A DNA stretch of 64,000 bases, taken from assembly GCF_027474405.1 (NCBI RefSeq), contig NZ_CP114871.1, forward strand, positions 1,249,001 through 1,313,000, read 5' to 3'. This document shows positions 17,312 through 25,474 of this stretch, piece by piece (the first letter of the stretch is position 1; each line of letters starts with the position of its first letter). The notes beneath the pieces were generated by a model. That model was not told the DNA's origin. It was given only the letters and a program-made list of their open reading frames with translations, and made no database searches. This DNA comes from Caulobacter sp. NIBR2454 (GTDB taxonomy: Bacteria; Pseudomonadota; Alphaproteobacteria; Caulobacterales; Caulobacteraceae). The translations under genes were made by a program, and so were the position numbers.

Positions 17312-18007
17312 TCAGTCTTCGTTGGTGTTGCGCTTGACCAGGCGTTTCATGTCCATGAAAGCGCCATTTCCGTCGTTGTGGTAATCCTTGCCCTTGGACT
17401 TCACCACCGCGACGATCAGCGGGCCTTTCACAGGACCCCTGGCTTCGTAGCCCACCACGGGGTGGTCGCTGGTCGGGATTTTGTCGCCCGCCAGAATTAG
17501 GCTGGCCTTGACCGAGTTTTCCCCGAAGTTCTCGGCGCGGATTTCCGCGCCGTTGTCGTCCGCGTTGATGTGGACGCCGGCGACACGGACCTGAGCAGAA
17601 CCGCCGCTGCTGTCATCCTGCGCGGTGATGTGAAGGCCCGGAAGACGGATTTCGGTGTGTTCGCCGGTCTTTTCCGGCGGCTTGGCCTTGTAGGGAACGA
17701 GCGCGCGCAGTTCGGATTCAATGGGGGCCAGGGCCGCGCGAGCGCCATCCGGGCCGATTGCGATCTGACGAAGGGTGATCTCCGCGTCGTCGCCCGTGTA
17801 AACGCAAGACTTGCCGTCGGCGGCGGCGCTGACACGGGTCAGAACCCCCTGCTTCTCAGGACAGTCCAGACGTGACTTCACCGTCATCGCCTTGTCGTTC
17901 CAGTGGTTGTTCGAGGGCTTGGGCGGTTTGCCATCGGGACCGCAGGCGGCCAGGGCTAGGCCCGCAAAGCACAGGACGCCGGCGGTGGCCAGGAACGGAC
18001 GTTTCAT
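17312..18007 (-). CDS. Predicted lipoprotein of unknown function
   Basis: 231 residues. The signal sequence ends in LALAAC, a lipobox, so Cys22 should be lipidated and the protein anchored to the envelope. The mature part has a beta-rich middle with two parallel phrases, TEIRLPGLHITAQDD and AQVRVAGVHINADDNG, followed by a domain ending DYHNDGNGAFMDMKRLVKRN. No catalytic motif is evident. It is downstream of the MoxR gene on the same strand with a 110-base gap. Function unknown. Confidence 0.78.
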   Translation of the reverse strand: MKRPFLATAGVLCFAGLALAACGPDGKPPKPSNNHWNDKAMTVKSRLDCPEKQGVLTRVSAAADGKSCVYTGDDAEITLRQIAIGPDGARAALAPIESELRALVPYKAKPPEKTGEHTEIRLPGLHITAQDDSSGGSAQVRVAGVHINADDNGAEIRAENFGENSVKASLILAGDKIPTSDHPVVGYEARGPVKGPLIVAVVKSKGKDYHNDGNGAFMDMKRLVKRNTNED

Positions 18008-18117
18008 CGTTGTCTCCCCTCTCGAAGCTTGCCGCGAGGGTGCGGCGCGCCTGAGAGAGGGTCCAATGAAATTGCGGTAAGAACCGCCTTCCCAGCATTA
18101 AATCGCCGCAAGAAACC

Positions 18118-18999
18118 TTATTGGCCGGGGCGTCCCGAACTGCCTTCGCGGCGGGCCAGGAAGGCCAGACGCTCGAACAGGTGGACGTCCTGTTCGTTCT
18201 TGAGCAGGGCGCCATGCAGGGGCGGGATCAGCTTGGTCGGGTCCTTCTCGCGCAGGACCGTCTCGTCGATATCCTCGACCATCAGCAGCTTCAACCAATC
18301 CAGCAACTCGGACGTGGAGGGCTTCTTCTTCAGGCCCGGCACCTTGCGCATGTCGTAGAAGATGCGCAGCGCCTCGGCGACCAGCTTTTCCTTGATGCCG
18401 GGGAAGTGGACGTCGACGATGGCCTGCATGGTCGCCTCGTCCGGGAAGCGGATGTAGTGGAAGAAGCAGCGGCGCAGGAAGGCGTCCGGCAGCTCTTTTT
18501 CGTTATTGGAGGTGATGATCACCACTGGCCGGACCTCGGCCTTGATGGTCTCGCCGGTCTCGTAGACGAAGAATTCCATCCGATCGAGCTCCTGGAGGAG
18601 GTCGTTGGGGAATTCGATATCGGCCTTGTCGATCTCGTCGATCAGCAGGACGGGGCGGGGCTGACCCTTGGCGGGGGCCTCGAACGCCTCCCACAGCTTG
18701 CCCTTCTTGATGTAGTTCTTGACGTCCTTGACCTTCTCGTCGCCCAGCTGACTGTCGCGCAAACGGGTGACGGCGTCGTACTCGTAGAGACCCTGGTGGG
18801 CCTTGGTCGTGGACTTGATGTGCCAGGTGAGCAGCGGCGAGCCCATGGCCTTGGCGACTTCGTAGGCCAGGACGGTCTTGCCGGTGCCGGGCTCGCCCTT
18901 GATCAGCAGCGGGCGCTCCAGCGCGATTGCCGCATTGACCGCGACCTTCAAGTCCTCGGTGGCGACGTAATCCTGAGTGCCTTCGAAACGGCCAGCCAT
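18118..18999 (-). CDS. MoxR-family AAA+ ATPase
   Basis: 293 residues from the ATG at 18999 (MAGRFEGTQDYVATEDL). Walker A is GEPGTGKT near residue 37, Walker B is VLLIDEIDKAD, and sensor-1 is VVIITSNNEKELPDAFLRRC. MoxR ATPases act as chaperones that activate metal-dependent or von Willebrand factor A (VWA) proteins. The usual CoxE/VWA partner is not adjacent here; the next gene downstream is a lipoprotein. The lid region (KKPSTSELLDWLKLLMVEDI) is complete. The longer ORF start at 19059 adds 20 residues without a family match. Confidence 0.9.
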   Translation of the reverse strand: MAGRFEGTQDYVATEDLKVAVNAAIALERPLLIKGEPGTGKTVLAYEVAKAMGSPLLTWHIKSTTKAHQGLYEYDAVTRLRDSQLGDEKVKDVKNYIKKGKLWEAFEAPAKGQPRPVLLIDEIDKADIEFPNDLLQELDRMEFFVYETGETIKAEVRPVVIITSNNEKELPDAFLRRCFFHYIRFPDEATMQAIVDVHFPGIKEKLVAEALRIFYDMRKVPGLKKKPSTSELLDWLKLLMVEDIDETVLREKDPTKLIPPLHGALLKNEQDVHLFERLAFLARREGSSGRPGQ

Positions 19000-19083
19000 G
19001 CGATCATCCAAACAAGTGTTCAAGAGATCGCAAACTAAAGGGCGGCGCAGGACATTCAAGTCCCGCGCCGCCCTGATCAGTTC

Positions 19084-19113
19084 GTCCGCGTCGATCTAGT
19101 CCGCGTCGATCTA
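19084..19113. repeat. Tandem 15-base duplication across a stop codon
   Basis: GTCCGCGTCGATCTA occurs twice, at 19084-19098 and 19099-19113. The second copy contains the stop codon (TAG on the minus strand) of the acidic small protein. The unit length is a multiple of three, so it looks like a duplicated gene tail. Confidence 0.85.
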
Positions 19114-19374
19114 GTCGGCGCCGGGATTGATCGAGACGGGATCGGAGGCCGGGAAGGTCTCCTTCAGCCCGTGGTCGAGCTGCTTTTCCTTGTCCAGCCG
19201 GCTGGGGGGAAGGGGATTGGCGTCAGTCGCCTGTTCATCCTCGTCCTCTTCATCGTCGAGGTCTTCATCCTCATCGACAGTGTCGTCGGCGTAGAGCGCG
19301 GGGATCGCGCCGTCGTCCAGCCCAGGCCGACGCGGCAGCGGATCATGGAATCGATAGTCGATTTCGGGGGTCAT
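19111..19374 (-). CDS. Small acidic protein of unknown function
   Basis: 87 residues from the ATG at 19374. The middle is a long acidic run (DDTVDEDEDLDDEEDEDEQ), and the C-terminal motif DKEKQLDHGLKETFPASDPV belongs to a short conserved tail seen in many proteobacterial small proteins (ETFPASDP). It is probably cytoplasmic and partly disordered. The stop lies in a 15-base tandem duplication. It is divergent from the methyltransferase gene and not clearly linked to any pathway. Confidence 0.72.
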   Translation of the reverse strand: MTPEIDYRFHDPLPRRPGLDDGAIPALYADDTVDEDEDLDDEEDEDEQATDANPLPPSRLDKEKQLDHGLKETFPASDPVSINPGAD

Positions 19375-19534
19375 AGGTGCGACTCCTGCTGCGGGCGGAG
19401 ACCGTCCCCACCTGCGCTGAATCAACCCGCCGGGGTGAGTCGGGTTCCTTGCGCTCGCGTAGCGGGCGACGCCTTTGCAACAACGGGACTGTTCGCCTAA
19501 TCCAGGGCTTGAAGCTGCGGAATGCGGAGTTGAT

Positions 19535-20452
19535 GTGAAGCACCCCTATATCTTGGAGGCTACTCAGGCTTATCGTGAGGGTCGTAACGTCGCCGAGCAT
19601 TTGCGCGCTCTTTTGGGCGAGGACGCTAATACCGGCGCGATCATTGAGGCCGCTTACGACCTTCAGGCCGGATCATATGTGGCCAGCTTCGTCAGCTCCG
19701 ATAATCCGTATCCCATCGAGATCGCCCAAATACTCCGTCCGCACCTGACGGAAGCTGAAACCATCCTCGACGTCGGAACCGGCGAATGCACGACGCTGTA
19801 TAGCGTCGGCAAGCATGCATTTTCAGAGCACCATCGGCTGTTTGCCTGTGACATCAGTTGGTCGCGGCTTCGTTCAGCGGTCACTTGGCTTGAGCGAACA
19901 GCGCCGGAAGTCCTCGATCGGCTCTCACTCGCCGTGGGCGATATGTTGAATCTTCCCTTCCAGTCCAAGAGTGTGGATGTGGTCTGGACAAGCCATGCCA
20001 TCGAGCCCAACGGCGGTCGAGAGCGTGAAGCGCTTCGGGAATTGTTCCGTGTGGCGCGTCAAAAGGTGTGCCTGTTCGAGCCATCCTATGAGGACAACAG
20101 CCCCGAAGGTCGGGCGCGCATGGACAGTCATGGCTATATCCGGGGCCTTCCAGAGGCGATCGCCGATTGTGGCGGAGTGTTGCACGAGAAGGTGCGCTTG
20201 GAACGCGCGAACAACCCTCTCAACCCAACCTTCGCCTACATTATCACTCCGCCGCCGCTGGCTGGCGGTGAAGAGCCCCCTCGACGGTCCAATCTTGTGT
20301 GGGCATGTCCGAATACCGGCTTGGCTCTTGAGGAGGAGGCTGGCTTTCTTTTTTGTCCTGACGCGGGTCTCGCCTATCCGATCCTGAAGGGGCTTCCGAT
20401 CTTACGACAGGACGCGGCGATCCTAGCCACGGGTCTTCGGCGTTTTGGCTAG
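19535..20452 (+). CDS. SAM-dependent methyltransferase with Trm112-like C-terminal segment
   Basis: 305 residues from a GTG at 19535 preceded by GCGGAG; an ATG at 19475 is possible but lies in leader-like sequence. A Methyltransf_11-type Rossmann domain spans about residues 75-200: motif I ETILDVGTGECTTL, acidic loop LFACDISWSR, and LSLAVGDMLNLPFQSKSVDVVW. Residues ~255-300 (NLVWACPNTGLALEEEAGFL, then FCPDAGLAYPILKGLPIL) resemble a Trm112 zinc-ribbon-like module, but two cysteines are spaced differently. Its stop overlaps that of flmG by four bases (convergent). Codon use is less GC-rich than in the upstream block. Position suggests a flagellin or surface-sugar modification; substrate not known. 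Confidence 0.8.
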   Translation: MKHPYILEATQAYREGRNVAEHLRALLGEDANTGAIIEAAYDLQAGSYVASFVSSDNPYPIEIAQILRPHLTEAETILDVGTGECTTLYSVGKHAFSEHHRLFACDISWSRLRSAVTWLERTAPEVLDRLSLAVGDMLNLPFQSKSVDVVWTSHAIEPNGGREREALRELFRVARQKVCLFEPSYEDNSPEGRARMDSHGYIRGLPEAIADCGGVLHEKVRLERANNPLNPTFAYIITPPPLAGGEEPPRRSNLVWACPNTGLALEEEAGFLFCPDAGLAYPILKGLPILRQDAAILATGLRRFG

Positions 20453-22275
20453 GCGGCGCGCTCGATCCTGCCGAATTGGCTCTCCCCGCTAATGCATCGA
20501 GCTAGATTTTGACCGACCTCGTGGAGGATCGGCGACCAGTCGAGCGAATTGGTGCGAGGAAAGCATCGAACCTGTGGAAACCACGGATAGTGGTCTGTTC
20601 CAAATTGCGTCCAGGAGGCTTGGCTGGTCACCATCCACACCGGTGTTCCAACTGCACCTGTGATCTGTGTGTTCGCATTGGGATTCCCCACGACGACGTC
20701 CAGAGCCGCGGATAGGGCGGCGACATCATCCAAATCTGTTTTCAGATCGATCCCGGGAGCGTGGAAAATCTCTACGCCAAACCGCTCTCGGGCATCTGCC
20801 AACTCTTCATCGACGTCGCCGTACTGCATGTTGATGAAAGTCGCGCCTGGGGTTTGCAGGATTGGCCCCCAGCTATGGAATGGAGAGTAAGACGACGCCC
20901 GATCGCCTGTGATCTTCATGCTCTTCCACAGCACGCCAACCTTCGGTCCGGGCGGCAGGCTGTCTAGCCACCCACGCCAGTGCGCAACGCGCTCGGGATC
21001 TGGGGTAAGGAAGCCGGGAGTGGTGGGAAAATCCTCGACCTTGTTTCTGAAGTGACGCAACAGCGATCCCATCGGAGTCCAGAAATCGATCTCTTTCCAG
21101 TTTTCGATTTCCAAGCTGCCGCGTTTGACGCGTCCTTCGAGGCGAATGGTCTTGTGGCTGATGACGCGGGCGGTCGGGAATGAGCGCTGGAAGAGCGGCT
21201 GAAGGCGGCGCTCCACCGCCAGGGTGAGGATGCCGTTTGGACCCAACGCCTCGATCGTATCCGGAATGATGTTGGCAAACAGTATCTCATCGCCCACGCC
21301 CTGCTCGGCGAAAACCATAAGGTGCTTGCCGGCCAGTTGGTCAGAGGGCGTCCATCGCGGTGCATCGGCGATGAAAATCGGGGCTTCGGAATGTCCCGGA
21401 AGGAAACGAGCCTCGTAGAACGCCCACCCCTCCTCAAGCCTGCCCGCGGCGAGGAGAAGGATCGCCTTAGAGAACTTCATGTTGTCTAGGTCGGAGGATG
21501 ATCCAACCAAGTCGATCGCCAGATCGCATTCCTCGAGCGCGGTAGCGAGATCACCAACGGCCCAAAGGGCCCCGCTTCGGTTGTAGTGGGCAAGCGCGAA
21601 GTCGGGTTTGAGCCGGGCCGATTCCTCAAAGAAGACCAAAGAGCCTAGTGCGTCGCCTTTGTTTTTCAGGATTGTGCCTAGCGTATTCCACAGGATGTGG
21701 CTGCTCGGATTTTCTGTAAGGACTGGCTTAATTACGTCGATCGCTTCGTCAAAGCGGGCCATGTCGCGCAACGACGTAGCGATGTTGTTGGTGGCTTCTA
21801 GACTCGAAGGATTCTTGGAGAGATAGATCGCATAAAGCTTGATGGCTAACTCGGGCATATCCAGGCGAGACGCCAAGCGGCCGAGGTCCAGGGCGACCAT
21901 CGTCTCGTCCGCAAGTAGCTGCAGAGCGGCATCATAGCATCGCAGTGAACTTCCCAGATCGCCCAGCTTTTCCCGCGCGACCGCCAGCACGTACCAAGCC
22001 ATGCCTTGCTTGTCGTCAAGCTTGAGTGCGGCCAGCGCCAGCTTTTCGCCTTCAACGTAACTGCGGCCGTTTATGGCTCGGATGGCCCGCGAAAGAAGGC
22101 CTGGGACCTCCTGATCGCGAAGTTCAGCGACCGCACGGGTCAGTTTGTCGAGCGCTTCCCTGGAGGCCGCGTCCCCTATCGGGCCGGCCATCATCTTCGG
22201 TTGAACCGCCTCGGGCGCGACTTCCGCGCCGCCGAGCAGTGCTGCGTAGGAGGTTTGTGTTTTCCGAAGCGACAT
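20449..22275 (-). CDS. flmG: Flagellin glycosyltransferase FlmG (TPR plus GT-B domain)
   Basis: 608 residues. Residues ~40-290 are tetratricopeptide repeats (GMAWYVLAVAREKLGDLGSS, ALAHYNRSGALWAVGDLATA), which in Caulobacter FlmG bind flagellin. Residues ~310-600 form a glycosyltransferase-B-like domain (LMVFAEQGVGDEILFANIIP, PKVGVLWKSMKI, LDVVVGNPNANTQITGAVGT, PVWMVTSQASWTQFG). FlmG transfers pseudaminic acid-type sugars directly to flagellins. It is divergent from flbT-flaF and close to the flagellins it modifies, and flmH for sugar synthesis lies downstream. A CtrA-like half-site pair is in the shared promoter gap. Confidence 0.87.
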   Translation of the reverse strand: MSLRKTQTSYAALLGGAEVAPEAVQPKMMAGPIGDAASREALDKLTRAVAELRDQEVPGLLSRAIRAINGRSYVEGEKLALAALKLDDKQGMAWYVLAVAREKLGDLGSSLRCYDAALQLLADETMVALDLGRLASRLDMPELAIKLYAIYLSKNPSSLEATNNIATSLRDMARFDEAIDVIKPVLTENPSSHILWNTLGTILKNKGDALGSLVFFEESARLKPDFALAHYNRSGALWAVGDLATALEECDLAIDLVGSSSDLDNMKFSKAILLLAAGRLEEGWAFYEARFLPGHSEAPIFIADAPRWTPSDQLAGKHLMVFAEQGVGDEILFANIIPDTIEALGPNGILTLAVERRLQPLFQRSFPTARVISHKTIRLEGRVKRGSLEIENWKEIDFWTPMGSLLRHFRNKVEDFPTTPGFLTPDPERVAHWRGWLDSLPPGPKVGVLWKSMKITGDRASSYSPFHSWGPILQTPGATFINMQYGDVDEELADARERFGVEIFHAPGIDLKTDLDDVAALSAALDVVVGNPNANTQITGAVGTPVWMVTSQASWTQFGTDHYPWFPQVRCFPRTNSLDWSPILHEVGQNLARCISGESQFGRIERAA

Positions 22276-22319
22276 TAAAGAAACCCTGATTCCAACGGCT
22301 CAATGCTGGGCAAACATGC

Positions 22320-22334
22320 TTAATCGATTGCTAA
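22320..22334. promoter_or_regulatory. CtrA-like site in the flmG/flbT divergent promoter
   Basis: TTAATCGATTGCTAA fits TTAA-N7-TTAA with one mismatch (CTAA). It is 45 bases above flmG and about 85 above the flbT start. CtrA-type cell-cycle control of flagellar genes is normal in Caulobacter, but one mismatch and a single site make this tentative. Confidence 0.4.
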
Positions 22335-22419
22335 GGCGGCGTCGGCGCACGCCCTCCGGGCAACCATCCGTTAACCATGTTTGGCTAGGCAGAAGCTGTC
22401 TGGAATGGGGAAGCTGACC

Positions 22420-22839
22420 GTGCCGCTGAAACTGTCACTAAAGCCTGGGGAGCGGTTCGTTCTCAACGGGGCCGTCGTACAGAATGGCGATCGGCGTTCG
22501 ACGCTTATTCTCCAGAACAAGGCGTCGGTGCTGCGTGAGAAGGACATCATGCAGACGGCGGATGCGGTTACGCCGGCGCGCCGGATCTATTTCCCGGTGA
22601 TGATGATGTATCTGGACGGGGGAGAGCTCGAATCCCACTACGATGAATTCGTCCGGCGCATGAGCGAATTCATGGGCGTGATCGGTAATCCCGACGTGTT
22701 GGCTGATTGCGTAACCATTTCGAAGTACGTTCTGGCCAAGGAATTCTACAAGGCGCTGATGCTTAGCCGCCGACTGATCGAGTACGAGAACGAGAGGTTG
22801 GGGAATGTCCCTACGGGCGTATCAACAGACGGCGATTAG
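22420..22839 (+). CDS. flbT: Flagellin mRNA regulator FlbT
   Basis: Binds flagellin mRNA leaders and limits flagellin translation until the hook is complete. The 139 residues from the GTG at 22420 ([20 protein letters not shown]) match the family start; TTG 22381 or ATG 22405 would add residues not expected. GGGGAA lies eight bases before the GTG. The body [34 protein letters not shown] and [14 protein letters not shown] [20 protein letters not shown] are diagnostic. It overlaps flaF by 35 bases. Confidence 0.92.
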   Translation: MPLKLSLKPGERFVLNGAVVQNGDRRSTLILQNKASVLREKDIMQTADAVTPARRIYFPVMMMYLDGGELESHYDEFVRRMSEFMGVIGNPDVLADCVTISKYVLAKEFYKALMLSRRLIEYENERLGNVPTGVSTDGD

Positions 22840-23164
22840 CGCTGAGTCGCCTCGCGAGATCGAGTATCGGATTTTTGGCGAGGTCACGCGTGATCTAATG
22901 TCAGCGGCGTCGGGGCCGGCCGACGATTTCAATGGTCGTATGAATGCGCTCGACCGTAATCGCCGCCTTTGGTCCGCCTTCGCCACCGATTGCTCCCAGC
23001 CCTCCAATCAGCTTCCCCCGGCTCTGCGGGCACAGATCATCTCGTTGAGCCTCTGGGTTGCTCGCCACTCCAGCGCGGTGATGCGCAAGGAGGAGGATTT
23101 TGAGCCTCTGATCGATATCAATCGATCGATCATGCAGGGGCTGTCCCAGCGACCGGGCAGCTGA
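22805..23164 (+). CDS. flaF: Flagellin synthesis regulator FlaF
   Basis: 119 residues, also called FlbA in older Caulobacter work. It acts opposite FlbT, being required for flagellin synthesis or secretion and binding flagellin. The family opening [23 protein letters not shown], read in two parts [20 protein letters not shown] and GEVT, is intact, as is [20 protein letters not shown] and [16 protein letters not shown]. The reading frame starts 35 bases inside flbT, so the antagonists are translationally linked. A 272-base promoter region for the first flagellin follows. Confidence 0.92.
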   Translation: MSLRAYQQTAISAESPREIEYRIFGEVTRDLMSAASGPADDFNGRMNALDRNRRLWSAFATDCSQPSNQLPPALRAQIISLSLWVARHSSAVMRKEEDFEPLIDINRSIMQGLSQRPGS

Positions 23165-23244
23165 GTTTCTCCCTTAGTTGTATCCAATTGGCGGCGCAGG
23201 TTCCCATCTGCGCCGTTTTTCTTTGTCCAAGGGCGCAAGTTGCA

Positions 23245-23259
23245 CGGCAACATGTGCCG
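23245..23259. promoter_or_regulatory. ftr-like FlbD-binding site upstream of flagellin 1
   Basis: CGGCAACATGTGCCG is a perfect CGGCA-N5-TGCCG dyad, 94 bases upstream of the sigma-54 -24 element. In Caulobacter, FlbD binds such ftr sites to activate late flagellar promoters. The same motif occurs twice upstream of flagellin 2. Confidence 0.75.
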
Positions 23260-23352
23260 CGCCGGAAAAATCTACCTGGCAGCGCTCGTGTGGTCGCGGG
23301 GATGCGGATCGTTAACGATCTGATATCGTAGGGTTTTTTCGCAAGTTTGGTT

Positions 23353-23368
23353 TGGCGCGCCGTTTGCG
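23353..23368 (+). promoter_or_regulatory. Sigma-54 promoter of flagellin 1
   Basis: TGGCGCGCCGTTTGCG fits TGGCNCG-N4-TTGC exactly, with GG and GC ten bases apart. Transcription should start near 23379, leaving a leader of about 58 bases, on which FlbT could act. Confidence 0.85.
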
Positions 23369-23436
23369 ATGCGCGGGGTGAGCAAAACGCTCGCTCGGCA
23401 CTGTGCCGGAAACACCGACCAAAATGGTAGGGACCT

Positions 23437-24258
23437 ATGATCGCTAACTCCGTGAACACCAACGCCGGCGCCATGATTGCGCTGCAGAACCTGAACCAGA
23501 CCAATTCTGAGCTTCAGCAGACGCAGGGCCGCATCAACACCGGCAAGAAAATCGGCACCGCCAAGGACAACGGCGCCATCTGGGCTATCGCCGAGAACCA
23601 ATCGGCTATCGCCAACTCGCTGAACGCCGTGCGCGACTCGCTGCAGCGCGGTCAGTCGACCATCGACGTCGGCCTCGCCGCCGGCGACACGGTCGTCGAT
23701 CTGCTGAACAAGATGAAGGAGAAGGCTCTAGCTGCTGCCGACACCTCTATCACCACCGCCAGCCGCACCACCCTGGCCGCCGACTTCGCTTCGCTGCGCG
23801 ACCAGATCACCAAGGCTGTCAGCAACGCCAAGTTCAGCGGCGCCAACATCATCGACGGCTCGGTCACTTCTATGTCGTTCCTGTCGAACGACTCTGGGGA
23901 TCCGTTCACCGTTTCGGCTCGCAATCTGTCGCTGGCTGGCCTGAACATCTCCGCCAGCGCCACGTTCGCGTCGGCGTCGGAAGCATCGGGCATGATCTCG
24001 ATCGTGACGACCGCTCTGTCGGACGCCACGGACAAGCTGGCTTCGCTGGGTACGAACTCGGCCGGCCTGGACGCTCACCTGACCTTCGTCGGCAAGCTGC
24101 AAGACAGCCTCGACGCCGGTGTGGGCAACCTGGTCGACGCCGATCTGGCCAAGGAAAGCGCCCGACTGACCGCTCTGCAGACCAAGCAACAGCTGGGCAC
24201 GCAGGCTCTGTCGATCGCCAACCAAGCGCCGCAGTCGGTCCTGTCGCTCTTCGGCTAA
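23437..24258 (+). CDS. Flagellin 1 (FljK/FljL-type)
   Basis: Filament subunit, 273 residues, the short form typical of Caulobacter. It has the conserved N-terminal coil ([40 protein letters not shown]) and C-terminal coil ([35 protein letters not shown]) that form D0/D1; the central D2/D3 domains are minimal. It is exported by the flagellar type III system, so no signal peptide. Codon use is strongly biased, fitting high expression. Bases 24003-24194 are identical to 25103-25294 in flagellin 2. Expected to be glycosylated by FlmG on serines or threonines. Confidence 0.93.
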   Translation: MIANSVNTNAGAMIALQNLNQTNSELQQTQGRINTGKKIGTAKDNGAIWAIAENQSAIANSLNAVRDSLQRGQSTIDVGLAAGDTVVDLLNKMKEKALAAADTSITTASRTTLAADFASLRDQITKAVSNAKFSGANIIDGSVTSMSFLSNDSGDPFTVSARNLSLAGLNISASATFASASEASGMISIVTTALSDATDKLASLGTNSAGLDAHLTFVGKLQDSLDAGVGNLVDADLAKESARLTALQTKQQLGTQALSIANQAPQSVLSLFG

Positions 24259-24269
24259 CCGCCAACTAT

Positions 24270-24292
24270 GGGGAGGCGTTCGCCGCCTCCCC
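24270..24292 (+). terminator. Hairpin terminator after flagellin 1
   Basis: GGGGAGGCG (24270-24278) pairs with CGCCTCCCC (24284-24292) around TTCGC and is followed by ATTTACTT. It starts 11 bases after the stop and would insulate this gene from the next flagellin promoter. Confidence 0.8.
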
Positions 24293-24330
24293 ATTTACTT
24301 ATCGCTAAGCACAATCGAGGCGTTTTTGCC

Positions 24331-24375
24331 CGGCAACATTTGCCGATTCCTCATTGGAGTCGGCAGGTGTTGCCG
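24331..24375. promoter_or_regulatory. Pair of ftr-like FlbD sites upstream of flagellin 2
   Basis: Two CGGCA-N5-TGCCG dyads: CGGCAACATTTGCCG at 24331-24345 and CGGCAGGTGTTGCCG at 24361-24375. Their centres are 30 bases apart, about three helical turns, so both face the same side of the DNA. They sit about 75-120 bases upstream of the sigma-54 promoter, the normal position for FlbD. Confidence 0.8.
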
Positions 24376-24450
24376 GGCATTTTGGTTCTAAACAAACCTA
24401 TAACGCTGTATTTTCGGGGGCTTAGGAAAAATCTGCCCGCTAGGCAAGTT

Positions 24451-24466
24451 TGGCCCGGTCGTTGCT
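24451..24466 (+). promoter_or_regulatory. Sigma-54 promoter of flagellin 2
   Basis: TGGCCCGGTCGTTGCT matches TGGCNCG-N4-TTGCW fully. Predicted start near 24477, with a leader of about 60 bases before the ATG at 24537, similar in length to flagellin 1. Confidence 0.85.
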
Positions 24467-24536
24467 ACCGAGTTCCTGGGCAAAAAGCCCCCGGCCGTCA
24501 AAACGACGCCGGATACGAGAAAAAGGAACTCTCGAT

Positions 24537-25358
24537 ATGGCGCTGAACAGCGTGAACACCAACGTCGGGGCCATGGCCGCCCTGCAGACCCTCAACGGCA
24601 CCAACACCGAACTGGGCATCGTCCAAGGCCGCATCAACACCGGCAAGAAGGTCGGCACCGCCAAGGATAACGGCGCCATCTGGGCTATCGCCGAGAACCA
24701 ATCGGCCATCTCCAACTCGTTGAACGCGGTGCGCGACTCGCTGCAACGTGGTCAGTCGACCATCGACGTCGGCCTCGCCGCCGGTGACACGGTCGTGGAT
24801 CTGCTGAACAAGATGAAGGAAAAGGCCCTGGCGGCCGCCGACACCTCGCTCACCAGCTCGGCTCGCGCCACCCTGGCCGCGGACTTCGGTTCGCTGCGTG
24901 ACCAGATCACCAAGGCTGTCAGCAACGCCAGCTTCGGCGGCGCCAACATCGTCGACGGCACCGTCAGCTCGATGGCGTTCCTGTCGAACGATTCGGGCGA
25001 CGCCTTCACCGTGACCGCCAAGGATCTGTCGCTGTCGGGCCTGAGCATCGCCGCCAGCGCCAGCTTCACGACGGCGTCGGAAGCGCTGACGATGATCGGC
25101 ACCGTGACGACCGCTCTGTCGGACGCCACGGACAAGCTGGCTTCGCTGGGTACGAACTCGGCCGGCCTGGACGCTCACCTGACCTTCGTCGGCAAGCTGC
25201 AAGACAGCCTCGACGCCGGTGTGGGCAACCTGGTCGACGCCGATCTGGCCAAGGAAAGCGCCCGACTGACCGCTCTGCAGACCAAGCAACAGCTTGGCGT
25301 GCAGGCGCTGTCGATCGCCAACTCCTCGACCTCCACCGTGCTGGGCCTGTTCCGCTAA
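24537..25358 (+). CDS. Flagellin 2 (FljK/FljL-type)
   Basis: 273 residues from [20 protein letters not shown]; the longer ORF start at 24450 lies in the sigma-54 promoter and is rejected. AAAAGGAACT precedes the ATG. It is very close to flagellin 1 throughout, with synonymous differences in the N-terminal half but none in bases 25103-25294. The end, [10 protein letters not shown], differs from the partner. As a major filament subunit it should be co-exported and co-assembled with the other flagellins. Which C. crescentus fljK, fljL or fljM gene it corresponds to cannot be decided by eye. Confidence 0.93.
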   Translation: MALNSVNTNVGAMAALQTLNGTNTELGIVQGRINTGKKVGTAKDNGAIWAIAENQSAISNSLNAVRDSLQRGQSTIDVGLAAGDTVVDLLNKMKEKALAAADTSLTSSARATLAADFGSLRDQITKAVSNASFGGANIVDGTVSSMAFLSNDSGDAFTVTAKDLSLSGLSIAASASFTTASEALTMIGTVTTALSDATDKLASLGTNSAGLDAHLTFVGKLQDSLDAGVGNLVDADLAKESARLTALQTKQQLGVQALSIANSSTSTVLGLFR

Positions 25359-25367
25359 GGAATGGAA

Positions 25368-25394
25368 GGAAGGCGGGCTTTTGGCCCGCCTTCC
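25368..25394 (+). terminator. Hairpin terminator after flagellin 2
   Basis: GGAAGGCGGGC (25368-25378) and GCCCGCCTTCC (25384-25394) form an 11-base stem with loop TTTTG, nine bases after the stop. No clean T-run follows, but the stem is very stable. Confidence 0.75.
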
Positions 25395-25443
25395 ACCCTC
25401 CACGCCGCGCGCTTCGACCCTGAAGCGCCGTTTGTCAGGAAGG

Positions 25444-25465
25444 CGTCAGCCTTTAACGGCTGACG
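25444..25465 (+). promoter_or_regulatory. Hairpin directly before the flaG ribosome binding site
   Basis: CGTCAGCC (25444-25451) pairs with GGCTGACG (25458-25465) around TTTAAC and ends two bases before AGGAG of flaG. It may set mRNA stability or translation of flaG, or be part of its promoter. Confidence 0.55.
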
Positions 25466-25474
25466 GCAGGAGAA

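Noticed and set aside
22382..22397. TGGCTAGGCAGAAGCT as a sigma-54 promoter of flbT
   Set aside because: Spacing is right but TTGC is AAGC, and the start would leave only about 12 bases of leader. Not strong enough to list.
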